A stretch of 64,000 nucleotides of DNA. Origin: Pseudomonas fluorescens (GTDB lineage Bacteria > Pseudomonadota > Gammaproteobacteria > Pseudomonadales > Pseudomonadaceae). Positions 8,805-17,936 of the stretch are shown one piece after another (position 1 is the stretch's first letter; every line of letters starts with the position of its first letter). A model generated the notes under the pieces. That model was given only the letters and a program-made list of their open reading frames with translations, had not been told where the DNA came from and made no database searches. Location: positions 62,001-126,000 of the forward strand of contig NZ_CABVGX010000010.1 of the NCBI RefSeq assembly GCF_902497625.1, written 5' to 3'. A program made the translations under genes and the position numbers.

Positions 8805-11396
8805 ATGTCATCGCGTAAATTTGGACTCAACCTGGTCGTGGTGCTCGCCATCGCCGCCTTGTTTACCGGCTTCTGGGCGCTGATCAATCGCCCGGTTACC
8901 GCCCCCAATTGGCCTGAACAAATCTCCGGCTTTTCCTATTCGCCTTTCCAACAGGGCCAATACCCGCAAAAAGCTCAATACCCGAGCGACGATGAAATGC
9001 GTCGCGACCTGGAGATCATGAGCAAGCTCACGGATAACATCCGGACTTACTCGGTGGACGGGCCATTGGGCAATATCCCCAAACTGGCTGAAGAATTCGG
9101 CCTGCGGGTAACACTGGGTATCTGGATCAGCCCGGACGAAGAGCGCAACGAGCGAGAAATCCTCAAGGCCATCGAAATTGCCAACAGCTCACGCAGCGTG
9201 GTTCGCGTGGTTGTAGGCAACGAGGCGATTTTCCGCAAGGAAATTACCGCTGCCGAGCTCAGCATCATTCTCGACCGCGTTCGCGCTGCCGTGAAGGTGC
9301 CGGTGACGACGTCCGAGCAGTGGCACATCTGGGAAGAAAACCCCAGCCTGGCCAAGCACGTTGACCTGATCGCTGCCCACGTTCTGCCCTATTGGGAACA
9401 CGTGCCGATGGAGCAATCGGGGCAATTTGTCCTCGATCGCGCTCGCGACCTGAAGAAGATGTTCCCGAAAAAGCCCCTGCTGCTGTCGGAAGTCGGCTGG
9501 CCGAGCAACGGCCGGATGCGCGGTGGTGCGGATGCGTCGCCGGCCGATCAGGCGATCTACCTGCGCACGCTGGTCAACAAGCTTAACCGCCAGGGCTTCA
9601 ACTACTTCGTGATCGAAGCGTTTGACCAGCCGTGGAAGGCCAGCGACGAGGGTTCTGTGGGCGCTTACTGGGGCGTGTTCAATGCCGCACGCCAGCAGAA
9701 ATTCAATTTCGAAGGGCCGGTCGTGGCCATCCCGCAATGGCGCGTATTGGCCGTCGGCTCAGTGGTTCTGGCGCTGCTGTCGCTGACCCTGCTGATGATC
9801 GACGGCTCTGCCCTGCGTCAACGTGGCCGCACCTTCCTGACCTTTATCGCGTTTCTGTGCGGTTCGGTCCTGGTGTGGATCGGTTATGACTACAGCCTGC
9901 AATACAGCACGTGGTTCAGCCTGACCGTAGGAATACTGCTGGCCCTCGGCGCACTCGGGGTATTTATCGTACTGCTGACCGAGGCGCATGAACTGGCCGA
10001 AGCAGTCTGGACACACAAGCGGCGTCGAGAATTCCTGCCGGTGGTAGGAGATTCGGACTACAGACCGAAAGTCTCGATTCACGTGCCTTGCTACAACGAG
10101 CCGCCGGAGATGGTAAAACAAACCCTCAACGCCCTGGCTAATCTCGACTATCCGGACTTCGAAGTCCTGATCATCGATAACAACACCAAGGACCCTGCGG
10201 TCTGGGAACCGGTGCGCGATTATTGCGAAACACTCGGCCCGCGCTTCAAGTTCTTCCACGTTGCACCGCTGGCCGGCTTCAAGGGCGGCGCGTTGAATTA
10301 CCTGATCCCGCATACCGCCAAGGATGCCGAAGTCATTGCCGTGATCGACTCGGACTACTGCGTCGATCCAAACTGGCTGAAGCACATGGTGCCGCACTTC
10401 GCCGATCCGAAAATCGCCGTGGTGCAGTCGCCGCAGGATTATCGCGACCAGGACGAAAGCACGTTCAAAAAGCTTTGCTACGCCGAGTACAAAGGCTTCT
10501 TCCATATCGGCATGGTGACCCGCAACGACCGCGACGCGATCATTCAGCACGGCACCATGACCATGACCCGTCGCTCGGTGCTCGAGGAGCTCGGCTGGGC
10601 TGACTGGTGCATCTGTGAAGATGCCGAATTGGGTTTGCGTGTGTTCGAGAAAGGCTTGTCGGCGGCGTACTACCACACCAGCTATGGCAAAGGCTTGATG
10701 CCCGATACGTTCATCGACTTCAAGAAACAGCGATTCCGTTGGGCCTATGGGGCGATTCAGATCATCAAGCGCCACACTGCGAGCCTGTTGCGTGGCAAGG
10801 GTTCCGAGCTCACCCGTGGCCAGCGCTACCACTTCCTCGCGGGCTGGTTGCCGTGGGTCGCCGATGGCATGAACATCTTCTTCACTGTCGGCGCACTGTT
10901 ATGGTCGGCGGCGATGATCATCGTGCCGCAACGGGTCGATCCGCCGTTGCTGATCTTCGCAATCCCACCTTTGGCGCTGTTTGTGTTCAAGGTTGGCAAG
11001 ATCATCTTCCTGTACCGTCGCGCGGTCGGCGTCAATCTGAAAGATGCATTCTGCGCCGCACTCGCTGGCCTGGCGTTGTCACACACCATCGCCAAAGCGG
11101 TGCTTTATGGCTTCTTCACCACGAGCATTCCATTCTTCCGCACACCCAAAAACGCCGATAACCATGGCTTCTGGGTGGCGATTTCGGAGGCTCGCGAGGA
11201 AGTGTTCATCATGCTGCTGCTATGGGGCGCGGCGATAGGGATTTACCTGGTGAACGGCATGCCGAGCAACGACATGCGCTTCTGGGTGATCATGTTGCTG
11301 GTGCAGTCGCTGCCTTATCTGGCAGCGTTGATCATGGCGTTCCTGTCTTCACTGCCGAAACCGGCGCTGGAAGCGCAGACGGCCCCGGCAGTCTAA
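8805..11396 (+). CDS. ndvB: Glucan synthase: GH17-like domain fused to GT2 glycosyltransferase (NdvB type)
   Basis: An 863-residue multidomain membrane enzyme. An N-terminal signal anchor (about residues 8-26) precedes a glycoside hydrolase 17-like TIM barrel (about 40-310), with VGNEAIFRKE and LLSEVGWPSNGR holding candidate acid/base and nucleophile glutamates. Two or three membrane helices follow. Then comes a GT2 domain (about 420-650) with KVSIHVPCYNEPPEM, the DSDYCVDPNW metal-binding DxD-like motif, the EDAELGLRV catalytic Asp region, and QRFRWAYG (the QxxRW motif). More membrane helices end the protein. The architecture matches Pseudomonas NdvB, which makes cyclic or periplasmic beta-(1,3)-glucans linked to biofilm antibiotic tolerance. 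In P. aeruginosa ndvB is also beside dapE. Confidence 0.9.
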   Translation: MSSRKFGLNLVVVLAIAALFTGFWALINRPVTAPNWPEQISGFSYSPFQQGQYPQKAQYPSDDEMRRDLEIMSKLTDNIRTYSVDGPLGNIPKLAEEFGLRVTLGIWISPDEERNEREILKAIEIANSSRSVVRVVVGNEAIFRKEITAAELSIILDRVRAAVKVPVTTSEQWHIWEENPSLAKHVDLIAAHVLPYWEHVPMEQSGQFVLDRARDLKKMFPKKPLLLSEVGWPSNGRMRGGADASPADQAIYLRTLVNKLNRQGFNYFVIEAFDQPWKASDEGSVGAYWGVFNAARQQKFNFEGPVVAIPQWRVLAVGSVVLALLSLTLLMIDGSALRQRGRTFLTFIAFLCGSVLVWIGYDYSLQYSTWFSLTVGILLALGALGVFIVLLTEAHELAEAVWTHKRRREFLPVVGDSDYRPKVSIHVPCYNEPPEMVKQTLNALANLDYPDFEVLIIDNNTKDPAVWEPVRDYCETLGPRFKFFHVAPLAGFKGGALNYLIPHTAKDAEVIAVIDSDYCVDPNWLKHMVPHFADPKIAVVQSPQDYRDQDESTFKKLCYAEYKGFFHIGMVTRNDRDAIIQHGTMTMTRRSVLEELGWADWCICEDAELGLRVFEKGLSAAYYHTSYGKGLMPDTFIDFKKQRFRWAYGAIQIIKRHTASLLRGKGSELTRGQRYHFLAGWLPWVADGMNIFFTVGALLWSAAMIIVPQRVDPPLLIFAIPPLALFVFKVGKIIFLYRRAVGVNLKDAFCAALAGLALSHTIAKAVLYGFFTTSIPFFRTPKNADNHGFWVAISEAREEVFIMLLLWGAAIGIYLVNGMPSNDMRFWVIMLLVQSLPYLAALIMAFLSSLPKPALEAQTAPAV

Positions 11397-11412
11397 ATCT
11401 TTGCAGATGCAC

Positions 11413-11439
11413 TAAACGGCGGCCAATGGTCGCCGTTTT
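11413..11439 (+). terminator. Rho-independent terminator after ndvB
   Basis: The stem AAACGGCG / CGCCGTTT, with a nine-base loop and a short T run, lies 17 bases after the ndvB stop codon. Confidence 0.75.
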
Positions 11440-11487
11440 GCTTTAAGATAACCGCCATTTTGCAGGGCTTGGCGTGATATCCATCCC

Positions 11488-11589
11488 TGTGGGAGCGAGC
11501 CTGCTCGCGATGGCAATGTAACAATCCCGGTTTATGTTGACTGCCTCACCGCCATCGCCATCGCCATCGCCAGCAGGCTGGCTCCCACA
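11488..11589. repeat. REP pair upstream of dapE
   Basis: Arms TGTGGGAGCGAGCCTGCTCG and GCCAGCAGGCTGGCTCCCAC are inverted. The right arm is preceded by a short GCCATC triplet-like run (three copies of the hexamer CGCCAT), a local slippage product. Confidence 0.75.
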
Positions 11590-11628
11590 ATTAGTCCGCG
11601 CCCACATTCATGATCTCCGGAGTTTTCC

Positions 11629-12780
11629 ATGACGGCCCACGCCGACCTTTCGCCGACCCTTCAACTCGCCATCGACCTGATCCGTCGTCCCTCCGTGACG
11701 CCGGTCGACGCCGATTGCCAGAAGCAGATGATGCAGCGCCTGGGCGATGCCGGTTTTCAGCTGGAACCGATGCGTATCGAAGATGTGGATAACTTCTGGG
11801 CGACCCACGGCAAACACGACGGTCCGGTGCTGTGCTTCGCCGGTCACACGGATGTGGTTCCGACCGGACCCGTTACGGCTTGGCAAATCGACCCGTTCGA
11901 CGCGGTCATCGACGAACACGGCATGCTCTGCGGCCGTGGCGCGGCAGACATGAAAGGCAGTCTCGCGTCGATGACCGTGGCCGCCGAACGTTTCGTCGCC
12001 GACTACCCGGACCACAAGGGCAAGGTCGCTTTCCTGATCACCAGCGACGAAGAAGGCCCGGCGCACCACGGCACCAAAGCGGTGATCGAACGTCTCGCCG
12101 CGCGCAAGGAACGTCTGGACTGGTGCATCGTCGGCGAGCCGTCAAGCACCACCCTGGTCGGCGATGTGGTCAAGAACGGCCGCCGCGGATCGCTCGGGGC
12201 CAAACTGACTGTACGCGGTATCCAGGGCCATGTGGCCTATCCGCACCTGGCGAAAAACCCGATCCACCTCGCCGCCCCGGCGCTGGCCGAACTGGCTGCC
12301 GAACACTGGGACCACGGCAACGATTTCTTCCCGCCGACCAGTTTCCAGATCTCCAACGTCAATTCCGGCACCGGCGCGACCAACGTGATCCCGGGCGACC
12401 TGGTGGCGGTGTTCAACTTCCGCTTCTCCACTGAATCCACGGTGGAAGGTCTGCAGAAACGCGTCGCCGACATTCTCGACAAACATGGTCTGGACTGGCA
12501 CATCGACTGGGCGCTGTCGGGTCTGCCGTTTCTGACCGAACCGGGCGCCTTGCTGGACGCCGTAGCGTCAAGCATCAAGGACATCACCGGGCGGGAAACC
12601 CGCGCATCCACCAGCGGCGGCACGTCTGACGGACGTTTCATCGCGACCATGGGCACGCAAGTGGTCGAGCTCGGCCCGGTCAACGCGACGATCCATCAGG
12701 TCAACGAGCGCGTGCTCGCCGCCGACCTTGATGTGCTGACCGAAATCTACTACCAGACCCTGATCAAGTTGCTCGCCTGA
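11629..12780 (+). CDS. dapE: Succinyl-diaminopimelate desuccinylase
   Basis: A 383-residue M20-family di-zinc amidohydrolase. It removes succinate from N-succinyl-LL-diaminopimelate, the step after DapC. The metal ligand and general-base landmarks are visible: [13 protein letters not shown] (His near 72), [12 protein letters not shown] (Asp bridging both metals), ITSDEEGPA (Glu pair near 138), and C-terminal [10 protein letters not shown] and [12 protein letters not shown] with the last ligand histidine. The length is normal. The stop overlaps the ATG of rlmA by one base, so the two are translationally coupled, and the dapE-rlmA-hypothetical-csp order is the same as in P. aeruginosa. Confidence 0.94.
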   Translation: MTAHADLSPTLQLAIDLIRRPSVTPVDADCQKQMMQRLGDAGFQLEPMRIEDVDNFWATHGKHDGPVLCFAGHTDVVPTGPVTAWQIDPFDAVIDEHGMLCGRGAADMKGSLASMTVAAERFVADYPDHKGKVAFLITSDEEGPAHHGTKAVIERLAARKERLDWCIVGEPSSTTLVGDVVKNGRRGSLGAKLTVRGIQGHVAYPHLAKNPIHLAAPALAELAAEHWDHGNDFFPPTSFQISNVNSGTGATNVIPGDLVAVFNFRFSTESTVEGLQKRVADILDKHGLDWHIDWALSGLPFLTEPGALLDAVASSIKDITGRETRASTSGGTSDGRFIATMGTQVVELGPVNATIHQVNERVLAADLDVLTEIYYQTLIKLLA

Positions 12781-13589
12781 TGCTCGCCTGCCCGATCTGC
12801 AGTGAGCCGCTCAACCCGGTGGACAACGGCGTGGCCTGCCCCGCCGGGCATCGTTTCGACCGTGCGCGTCAGGGTTATCTGAACCTGCTGCCGGTGCAGC
12901 ATAAAAACAGCCGCGACCCAGGGGATAACCTGGCGATGGTCGAAGCCCGTCGCGACTTTTTGAACGCCGGGCATTACGCACCGGTGGCCAAACGTCTCGC
13001 CGAACTGGCTGGCGGATACGCACCGCAACGCTGGCTGGACATCGGTTGTGGCGAGGGTTACTACACGGCGCAAATCGCCCAAGCCTTGCCCGATGCCGAT
13101 GGCTACGCGCTGGACATCTCGCGGGAAGCGGTCAAACGCGCCTGCAAACGTGATCCGCAGCTGACCTGGTTGATCGCCAGCATGGCGCGCGTGCCGCTGG
13201 CGTCCGGCAGTTGCCAGTTTCTCGCCAGCGTCTTCAGTCCACTGGACTGGGCAGAAGCCAAACGTCTGCTCAGCCCCGGGGGCGGCCTGATGAAAGTCGG
13301 TCCCACCAGCGGCCATCTGATGGAATTGCGTGAGCGTCTTTACGACGAAGTGCGTGAGTACACGGACGACAAGCATTTGGCGCTGGTACCGGAGGGCATG
13401 GCGCTGCAGCACAGCGAAAACCTCGAATTCAAACTGACCCTTGCAAGCGGCCAGGATCGCGCCAACCTGCTGGCGATGACGCCTCACGGCTGGCGCGCCA
13501 GTGCTGAACGACGGGCGGAAGTCGTCGATCAGGCGGATCCGTTCGAGGTCACCGTGTCGATGCGTTACGATTACTTCGTACTTCAATAA
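12780..13589 (+). CDS. rlmA: 23S rRNA (guanine-N1)-methyltransferase, RlmA family
   Basis: A 269-residue SAM-dependent rRNA methyltransferase. The N-terminal zinc finger is visible as Cys4, Cys7, Cys20 and His24 (CPICSEPL and CPAGHRFD). The SAM-binding motif I WLDIGCGEGYYTAQIA is near residue 82, and the VFSPLDWAEAKRLLSPGG stretch follows. RlmA(I) methylates G745 in helix 35 of 23S rRNA in E. coli, and the specificity is inferred from family similarity. It starts at the last base of dapE. Confidence 0.88.
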   Translation: MLACPICSEPLNPVDNGVACPAGHRFDRARQGYLNLLPVQHKNSRDPGDNLAMVEARRDFLNAGHYAPVAKRLAELAGGYAPQRWLDIGCGEGYYTAQIAQALPDADGYALDISREAVKRACKRDPQLTWLIASMARVPLASGSCQFLASVFSPLDWAEAKRLLSPGGGLMKVGPTSGHLMELRERLYDEVREYTDDKHLALVPEGMALQHSENLEFKLTLASGQDRANLLAMTPHGWRASAERRAEVVDQADPFEVTVSMRYDYFVLQ

Positions 13590-13664
13590 TTTTTGGCCTT
13601 GAGCGACAGCTCGAAGCCGGCTAAATCCGCGAATGGATTTTTCAGACCCGCAGTGAGGACATCC

Positions 13665-14042
13665 ATGCGCCAACCCGATATCGAGATTTACCTGAAAGAC
13701 GCCGACGCCGACTACAAAGCCGTCGCAGCCTGGCTCGGCACCGCGTTGGGCCCGTGCACCGACTGGGTGCAGAAAGGTCAGACGTACAAGTGCAAGGCCG
13801 GTAACGTGCCGGTGACCTGGCTGCCCAAAGCGGTAGGAAAATGGAACAGCCTGTACCTGGAAAGCGACCAGACGCCGTGGGAAGACGACATCGCCTGCGC
13901 CCGTGCCGCATTTGCCGCGCTGAATGTGGAAGTGCGTTGCGCGCCGGGTAGCTGGGTTGAAGAAGAAGGTGAGGAAACGGCGGATCGCTGGATGCGCATC
14001 AGCGCCGATGGTGAAGAAGAGATCACCTGGAAAACCGCTTAA
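13665..14042 (+). CDS. Conserved hypothetical protein
   Basis: A 125-residue soluble protein that is acidic overall (C-terminal Glu-rich segment around EEEGEETADRW). No signal peptide or membrane segment is present and no known domain was recognised. The start ATG 13665 has GTGAGGA nine bases upstream. The open frame extends 24 codons further, almost to the rlmA stop, but without a conserved-looking N-terminus. It follows rlmA by 75 bases, and a gene in this position occurs in P. aeruginosa, so it is probably a genuine conserved gene of unknown function. Confidence 0.7.
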   Translation: MRQPDIEIYLKDADADYKAVAAWLGTALGPCTDWVQKGQTYKCKAGNVPVTWLPKAVGKWNSLYLESDQTPWEDDIACARAAFAALNVEVRCAPGSWVEEEGEETADRWMRISADGEEEITWKTA

Positions 14043-14050
14043 GCAAAACC

Positions 14051-14140
14051 TGTGGGAGCGAGCCTGCTCGCGATAGCGGACTGACAGTCAACATTGATGT
14101 TGGCTGGAAGGGCCTCATCGCGAGCAGGCTCGCTCCCACA
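14051..14140. repeat. REP pair
   Basis: Arms TGTGGGAGCGAGCCTGCTCG and CGAGCAGGCTCGCTCCCACA are exact reverse complements over 20 bases. They lie between convergent genes and could also end transcription on both sides. Confidence 0.85.
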
Positions 14141-14169
14141 GTGATTTTGGGTGATGCGTACGATACGGA

Positions 14170-14379
14170 TTACAGCCCCACCACATCCTCAGCTTGCAAA
14201 CCCTTGTCGCCGGTCACCACGGCATATTCAACCTGCTGACCTTCAGCCAGAGAACGGTGGCCCTCACCGCGAATCGCGCGGTAATGAACGAACACATCCA
14301 CCCCGTCCTCGCGCTGAATGAAGCCGTAGCCCTTGGCATCGTTGAACCACTTCACATTGCCGGTTACGCGCGTAGCGAT
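14170..14379 (-). CDS. Cold-shock domain protein, probable AUC start codon
   Basis: A CspA-family single-stranded nucleic-acid-binding protein. RNP1 (KGYGFIQRE) and RNP2-like ([10 protein letters not shown]) are both present, as are the conserved VKWFNDAKG start of the fold and a C-terminal [10 protein letters not shown]. The first ordinary start codon in frame is a GTG at 14355, but it falls inside the first beta-strand (the V of VKWF) and would remove the residues before it. Eight codons upstream, ATC at 14377-14379 followed by Ala-Thr-Arg gives a standard 69-residue protein, with AAGGGG nine bases before it. No ATG, GTG or TTG lies between the upstream stop and the fold. A csp gene sits at this place next to dapE in P. 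aeruginosa. Confidence 0.75.
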   Translation of the reverse strand: MATRVTGNVKWFNDAKGYGFIQREDGVDVFVHYRAIRGEGHRSLAEGQQVEYAVVTGDKGLQAEDVVGL

Positions 14380-14545
14380 AAGTTGCTGCCCCTTGTTTTT
14401 ATTGTTGAGCGGGCGAGTATAGGTCAGCCGCGCGATCTCTCAACTCAACTTTACTTCCCGCGCTTTTTTGCCGATTTTCGGCTAATACGGCACACTGTCG
14501 AGCCCCGGGCAAAGGCTCGGTTTTATTCACTCACGCAGAAGCCGT

Positions 14546-17047
14546 ATGACCCGCTCCCCGTTCCGTCGTCTTGTGTTTGGCACCCTGCGCCGGCTGTTGT
14601 ACCTCTGGGTTCGCTCGGAGACGATCAATCAGTCGTCGTTCACCCTCAACCTCGACCGCAGCCGCCCGGTGTTCTACGTCCTGCAAAATCCTTCGCTGAC
14701 CGACCTCGCCGTGGTCGATACCGAATGCAGCAAGGCCGGCCTGCCCAGGCCGGTATTGCCGGTGTCGGTAGGGACGTTGATCGAACCCGCTGCGTTTTTC
14801 TACCTGACACCAGAGCCCGACTGGCTCGGCCGTCAGGACAAACGCGGTGCACCGCCGACCCTGACACGTCTGGTCAGCGCCCTGAGCCAGAACGCTGCCG
14901 AAGACGCGCAGATCATTCCGGTCAGCGTGTTCTGGGGGCAGTCGCCGGACAGCGAATCGAGCCCGTGGAAACTGCTCTTCGCCGACAGCTGGGCGGTCAC
15001 CGGCCGGTTGCGCCGATTGCTCAGCATCATCGTGCTGGGGCGCAAGACCCGCGTGCAGTTCTCCGCGCCGATACACCTGCGCGAACTGATCGATCATAAC
15101 AAGGGCCACGAGCGCACCGTGCGCATGGCCCAGCGCATCCTGCGCGTACACTTCCGCAACCTCAAAGCCGCCGTGATCGGCCCCGACATTTCTCACCGTC
15201 GCAACCTGGTCAAAGGTCTGCTCAATCAACCGCTGGTCAAGCAAGCGATCCTTGATGAGGCCGAGCGGGAGAACATTTCCCCCGAAAAAGCCAAGGTCCA
15301 GGCGCTGCGCTATGGCAACGAGATCGCTTCGGACTACACCTACACCGCGATCCGCTTTCTGGAAGTGGTGCTGAGTTGGTTCTGGAACAAGATTTACGAC
15401 GGGATCAAGGTCAACCACATTGAAGGCGTGCAGAAGGTCGCCCAGGGCCACGAAGTCATCTATGTGCCGTGTCACCGCAGTCACATCGATTACCTGCTGC
15501 TCTCGTATCTGTTGTTCCGCAACGGCCTGACGCCGCCGCACATCGCCGCCGGGATCAACCTCAACATGCCGGTGATCGGCAGCCTGCTGCGGCGCGGCGG
15601 TGCGTTCTTCATGCGTCGCACCTTCAAGGGCAATCCGCTGTACACCTCGGTGTTCAACGAATACCTGCATACCCTGTTCACCAAAGGTTTTCCGGTCGAA
15701 TATTTCGTCGAGGGTGGCCGTTCGCGCACCGGACGCATGCTGCAACCGAAGACCGGAATGCTGGCGATCACCCTGCGCAGTTTCTTGCGCTCCTCGCGCA
15801 TGCCGATAGTGTTCATCCCTGTGTATATCGGCTATGAACGCGTGCTCGAAGGCCGGACTTATCTGGGCGAACTGCGCGGCGCAACCAAGAAGAAAGAATC
15901 GATCTTCGACATCTTCAAAGTCATCGGTGCGCTGAAGCAGCGTTTTGGTCAAGTCGCAGTGAACTTCGGCGAGCCGATCAAGCTGGCGGAATTCCTCGAC
16001 AGCGAACAGCCCGACTGGCGCCAGCAGGAACACGGCCCGCAGTTCAAACCGGCCTGGCTCAACGAAACTACCAACCGCCTGGGCGAAAAAGTCGCGCAGC
16101 ATCTGAACGAAGCGGCGGCGATCAACCCGGTCAATCTGGTCGCGCTGGCGCTGTTGTCCACCACGCGTCTGGCCCTGGATGATCGCGCCATGGCGCGGGT
16201 GCTCGATCTTTATCTGGCGCTGCTGCGCAAGGTTCCGTACTCGCCGCACACCACGTTGCCGGCGGGCGACGGCCGAGCGTTGATCGAGCACGTGAAGGAC
16301 ATGGATCTGTTGTCCGAGCAGAACGATGCCCTGGGCAAGATTCTGTATCTCAATGAGCAGAATGCGGTGCTGATGACGTACTACCGCAACAACGTCCTGC
16401 ATATTTTTGCCTTGCCGTCGTTGCTGGCGAGCTTCTTCCAGAGCACGTCGCGCATGAGCCGCGAGCAGATTCTGCGCTACACCCGGGCGCTGTATCCCTA
16501 CCTGCAATCGGAACTGTTCATTCGCTGGTCACTGGACGAGCTGGATGCGGTGGTCGATCAGTGGCTTGAAGCATTCGTCGAACAAGGCCTGCTGCGTTTC
16601 GAGAACGATGTGTACTTGCGTCCAGCGCCAAGCTCGCGGCATTTCGTGCTGCTGACGCTGCTGTCGAAGAGCATCGCGCAAACCTTGCAGCGGTTTTACA
16701 TGACCGTCTCGCTGCTGCTCAACAGCGGGCAGAACAGTCTCAGCGCCGAAGAGCTGGAGGACTTGTGCACGGTCATGGCTCAGCGCCTGTCGATTCTGCA
16801 TGGTCTGAACGCGCCGGAATTTTTCGACAAGAGCCTGTTCCGCCACTTCATCCAGACAATGCTTGACCTCGACGTGCTGCGGCGCGACGAAGCGGGCAAG
16901 CTCAGCTACCACCCCTTGCTCGGCGAGCTCGCTGAAGGCGCGGCCAAACGGGTATTGCCGGCGGAGATCCGGTTGTCGATCCGTCAGGTTGCGCTGCATC
17001 GCAGTGAAGATGCCGCGGACCTGGTCGCGGTACAGCCTGAGGCATGA
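14546..17047 (+). CDS. plsB: Glycerol-3-phosphate 1-O-acyltransferase
   Basis: An 833-residue membrane-associated PlsB, which uses acyl-CoA or acyl-ACP to acylate sn-glycerol-3-phosphate at position 1, the first step of phospholipid synthesis. All four acyltransferase blocks are present: HRSHID (catalytic HxxxxD, near residue 311), [21 protein letters not shown] (near 388) and [10 protein letters not shown]. The length is typical of the gammaproteobacterial enzyme. A long open frame antisense to it (14531-16507) is a high-GC shadow. The start is ATG 14546, 14-15 bases after a weak purine-rich stretch. Confidence 0.93.
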   Translation: MTRSPFRRLVFGTLRRLLYLWVRSETINQSSFTLNLDRSRPVFYVLQNPSLTDLAVVDTECSKAGLPRPVLPVSVGTLIEPAAFFYLTPEPDWLGRQDKRGAPPTLTRLVSALSQNAAEDAQIIPVSVFWGQSPDSESSPWKLLFADSWAVTGRLRRLLSIIVLGRKTRVQFSAPIHLRELIDHNKGHERTVRMAQRILRVHFRNLKAAVIGPDISHRRNLVKGLLNQPLVKQAILDEAERENISPEKAKVQALRYGNEIASDYTYTAIRFLEVVLSWFWNKIYDGIKVNHIEGVQKVAQGHEVIYVPCHRSHIDYLLLSYLLFRNGLTPPHIAAGINLNMPVIGSLLRRGGAFFMRRTFKGNPLYTSVFNEYLHTLFTKGFPVEYFVEGGRSRTGRMLQPKTGMLAITLRSFLRSSRMPIVFIPVYIGYERVLEGRTYLGELRGATKKKESIFDIFKVIGALKQRFGQVAVNFGEPIKLAEFLDSEQPDWRQQEHGPQFKPAWLNETTNRLGEKVAQHLNEAAAINPVNLVALALLSTTRLALDDRAMARVLDLYLALLRKVPYSPHTTLPAGDGRALIEHVKDMDLLSEQNDALGKILYLNEQNAVLMTYYRNNVLHIFALPSLLASFFQSTSRMSREQILRYTRALYPYLQSELFIRWSLDELDAVVDQWLEAFVEQGLLRFENDVYLRPAPSSRHFVLLTLLSKSIAQTLQRFYMTVSLLLNSGQNSLSAEELEDLCTVMAQRLSILHGLNAPEFFDKSLFRHFIQTMLDLDVLRRDEAGKLSYHPLLGELAEGAAKRVLPAEIRLSIRQVALHRSEDAADLVAVQPEA

Positions 17048-17107
17048 CTCACAAAGCAGCGGTGCACAATCGCTGCTCCACGCGTTTTTTGTTGAGAGGA
17101 AGCCAGC

Positions 17108-17797
17108 ATGCTCCGCCCTACCCTACGCTTTGCCGGCCTGTGCGCAGGCCTGATGATTTCTGCCAGCGCGCTTGCGCTGTCGCTCAATGACCTGTCGCAA
17201 AAGGACGCCACCGGCGGCTTGAAAGATGCACTGACCCAAGGTGCACAGTTGGCCGTAAAACAACTCGGCGCACCGGGCGGCTTCAGCAACAATCCTGAAG
17301 TGAAAATCGAACTGCCGGGCAAACTGGGCAAAGTCGCCAGCAAGATGAAAGCGTTCGGCATGGGCGCTCAAGTCGATCAACTGGAAACCAGCATGAACAA
17401 GGCCGCCGAAACCGCCGTGGTTCAGGCCCGGCCAATCCTGGTCGAAGCGGTAAAAAAAATGACCGTGGACGATGCCAAAGGCATCCTCAGCGGAGGCAAC
17501 GATTCGGCCACCCAATACCTGAGCAAAACCAGTCGCGAGCAGATCCGGACGAAATTTCTGCCGATCGTCAAGCAAGCCACCGATCAGGTAGGTCTGGCCA
17601 AGCAGTACAACTCGTTTGCCGGTCAGGCGGCAACCTTGGGCGTGCTTGATGCGAAGAGCGCCAACATTGAAAGTTATGTGACGGAACAAGCGTTGAATGG
17701 ACTGTTTGAAATGATCGGCAAACAGGAAGAAACCATCCGCCAGAACCCGGCGGCTGCGGCGACCAGCCTGGCGAAGAAAGTGTTCGGGACCCTCTGA
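17108..17797 (+). CDS. DUF4197-family secreted protein
   Basis: A 229-residue protein with a cleavable signal peptide (hydrophobic residues about 7-22, ending ASALALS), so it is probably periplasmic. The rest is helical with the DUF4197 features SQKDATGGLKDALTQGA, LETSMNKAAETAV and a C-terminal TDQVGLAKQYNSFAGQAATLG block. The function of the family is unknown. It follows plsB by 60 bases on the same strand with GAGAGGA before the ATG, and it may be cotranscribed. Confidence 0.85.
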   Translation: MLRPTLRFAGLCAGLMISASALALSLNDLSQKDATGGLKDALTQGAQLAVKQLGAPGGFSNNPEVKIELPGKLGKVASKMKAFGMGAQVDQLETSMNKAAETAVVQARPILVEAVKKMTVDDAKGILSGGNDSATQYLSKTSREQIRTKFLPIVKQATDQVGLAKQYNSFAGQAATLGVLDAKSANIESYVTEQALNGLFEMIGKQEETIRQNPAAAATSLAKKVFGTL

Positions 17798-17806
17798 TTA
17801 TTTTCC

Positions 17807-17897
17807 CGTAGAAGCAAAGCTTGCTCGCGATGACGGTGGATCAGTCACTGTCAGAGTTAAATGACACCGCCATCGCGGGCAAGCCCGGGTCCTACAG
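17807..17897. repeat. REP pair
   Basis: Imperfect inverted arms (GTAGAAGCAAAGCTTGCTCG and GCGGGCAAGCCCGGGTCCTA) lie between the convergent DUF4197 and RND genes. The arms have drifted more than most others in the window. Confidence 0.65.
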
Positions 17898-17936
17898 ATT
17901 TTGCACCAGCCGCAGATGCTGCATTTAGCGCCCGGA

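Noticed and set aside
14531..16507. 658-codon open frame antisense to plsB
   Set aside because: High-GC shadow of a gene with complete PlsB motifs; the antisense translation is rich in Arg, Gln and His with no domain.
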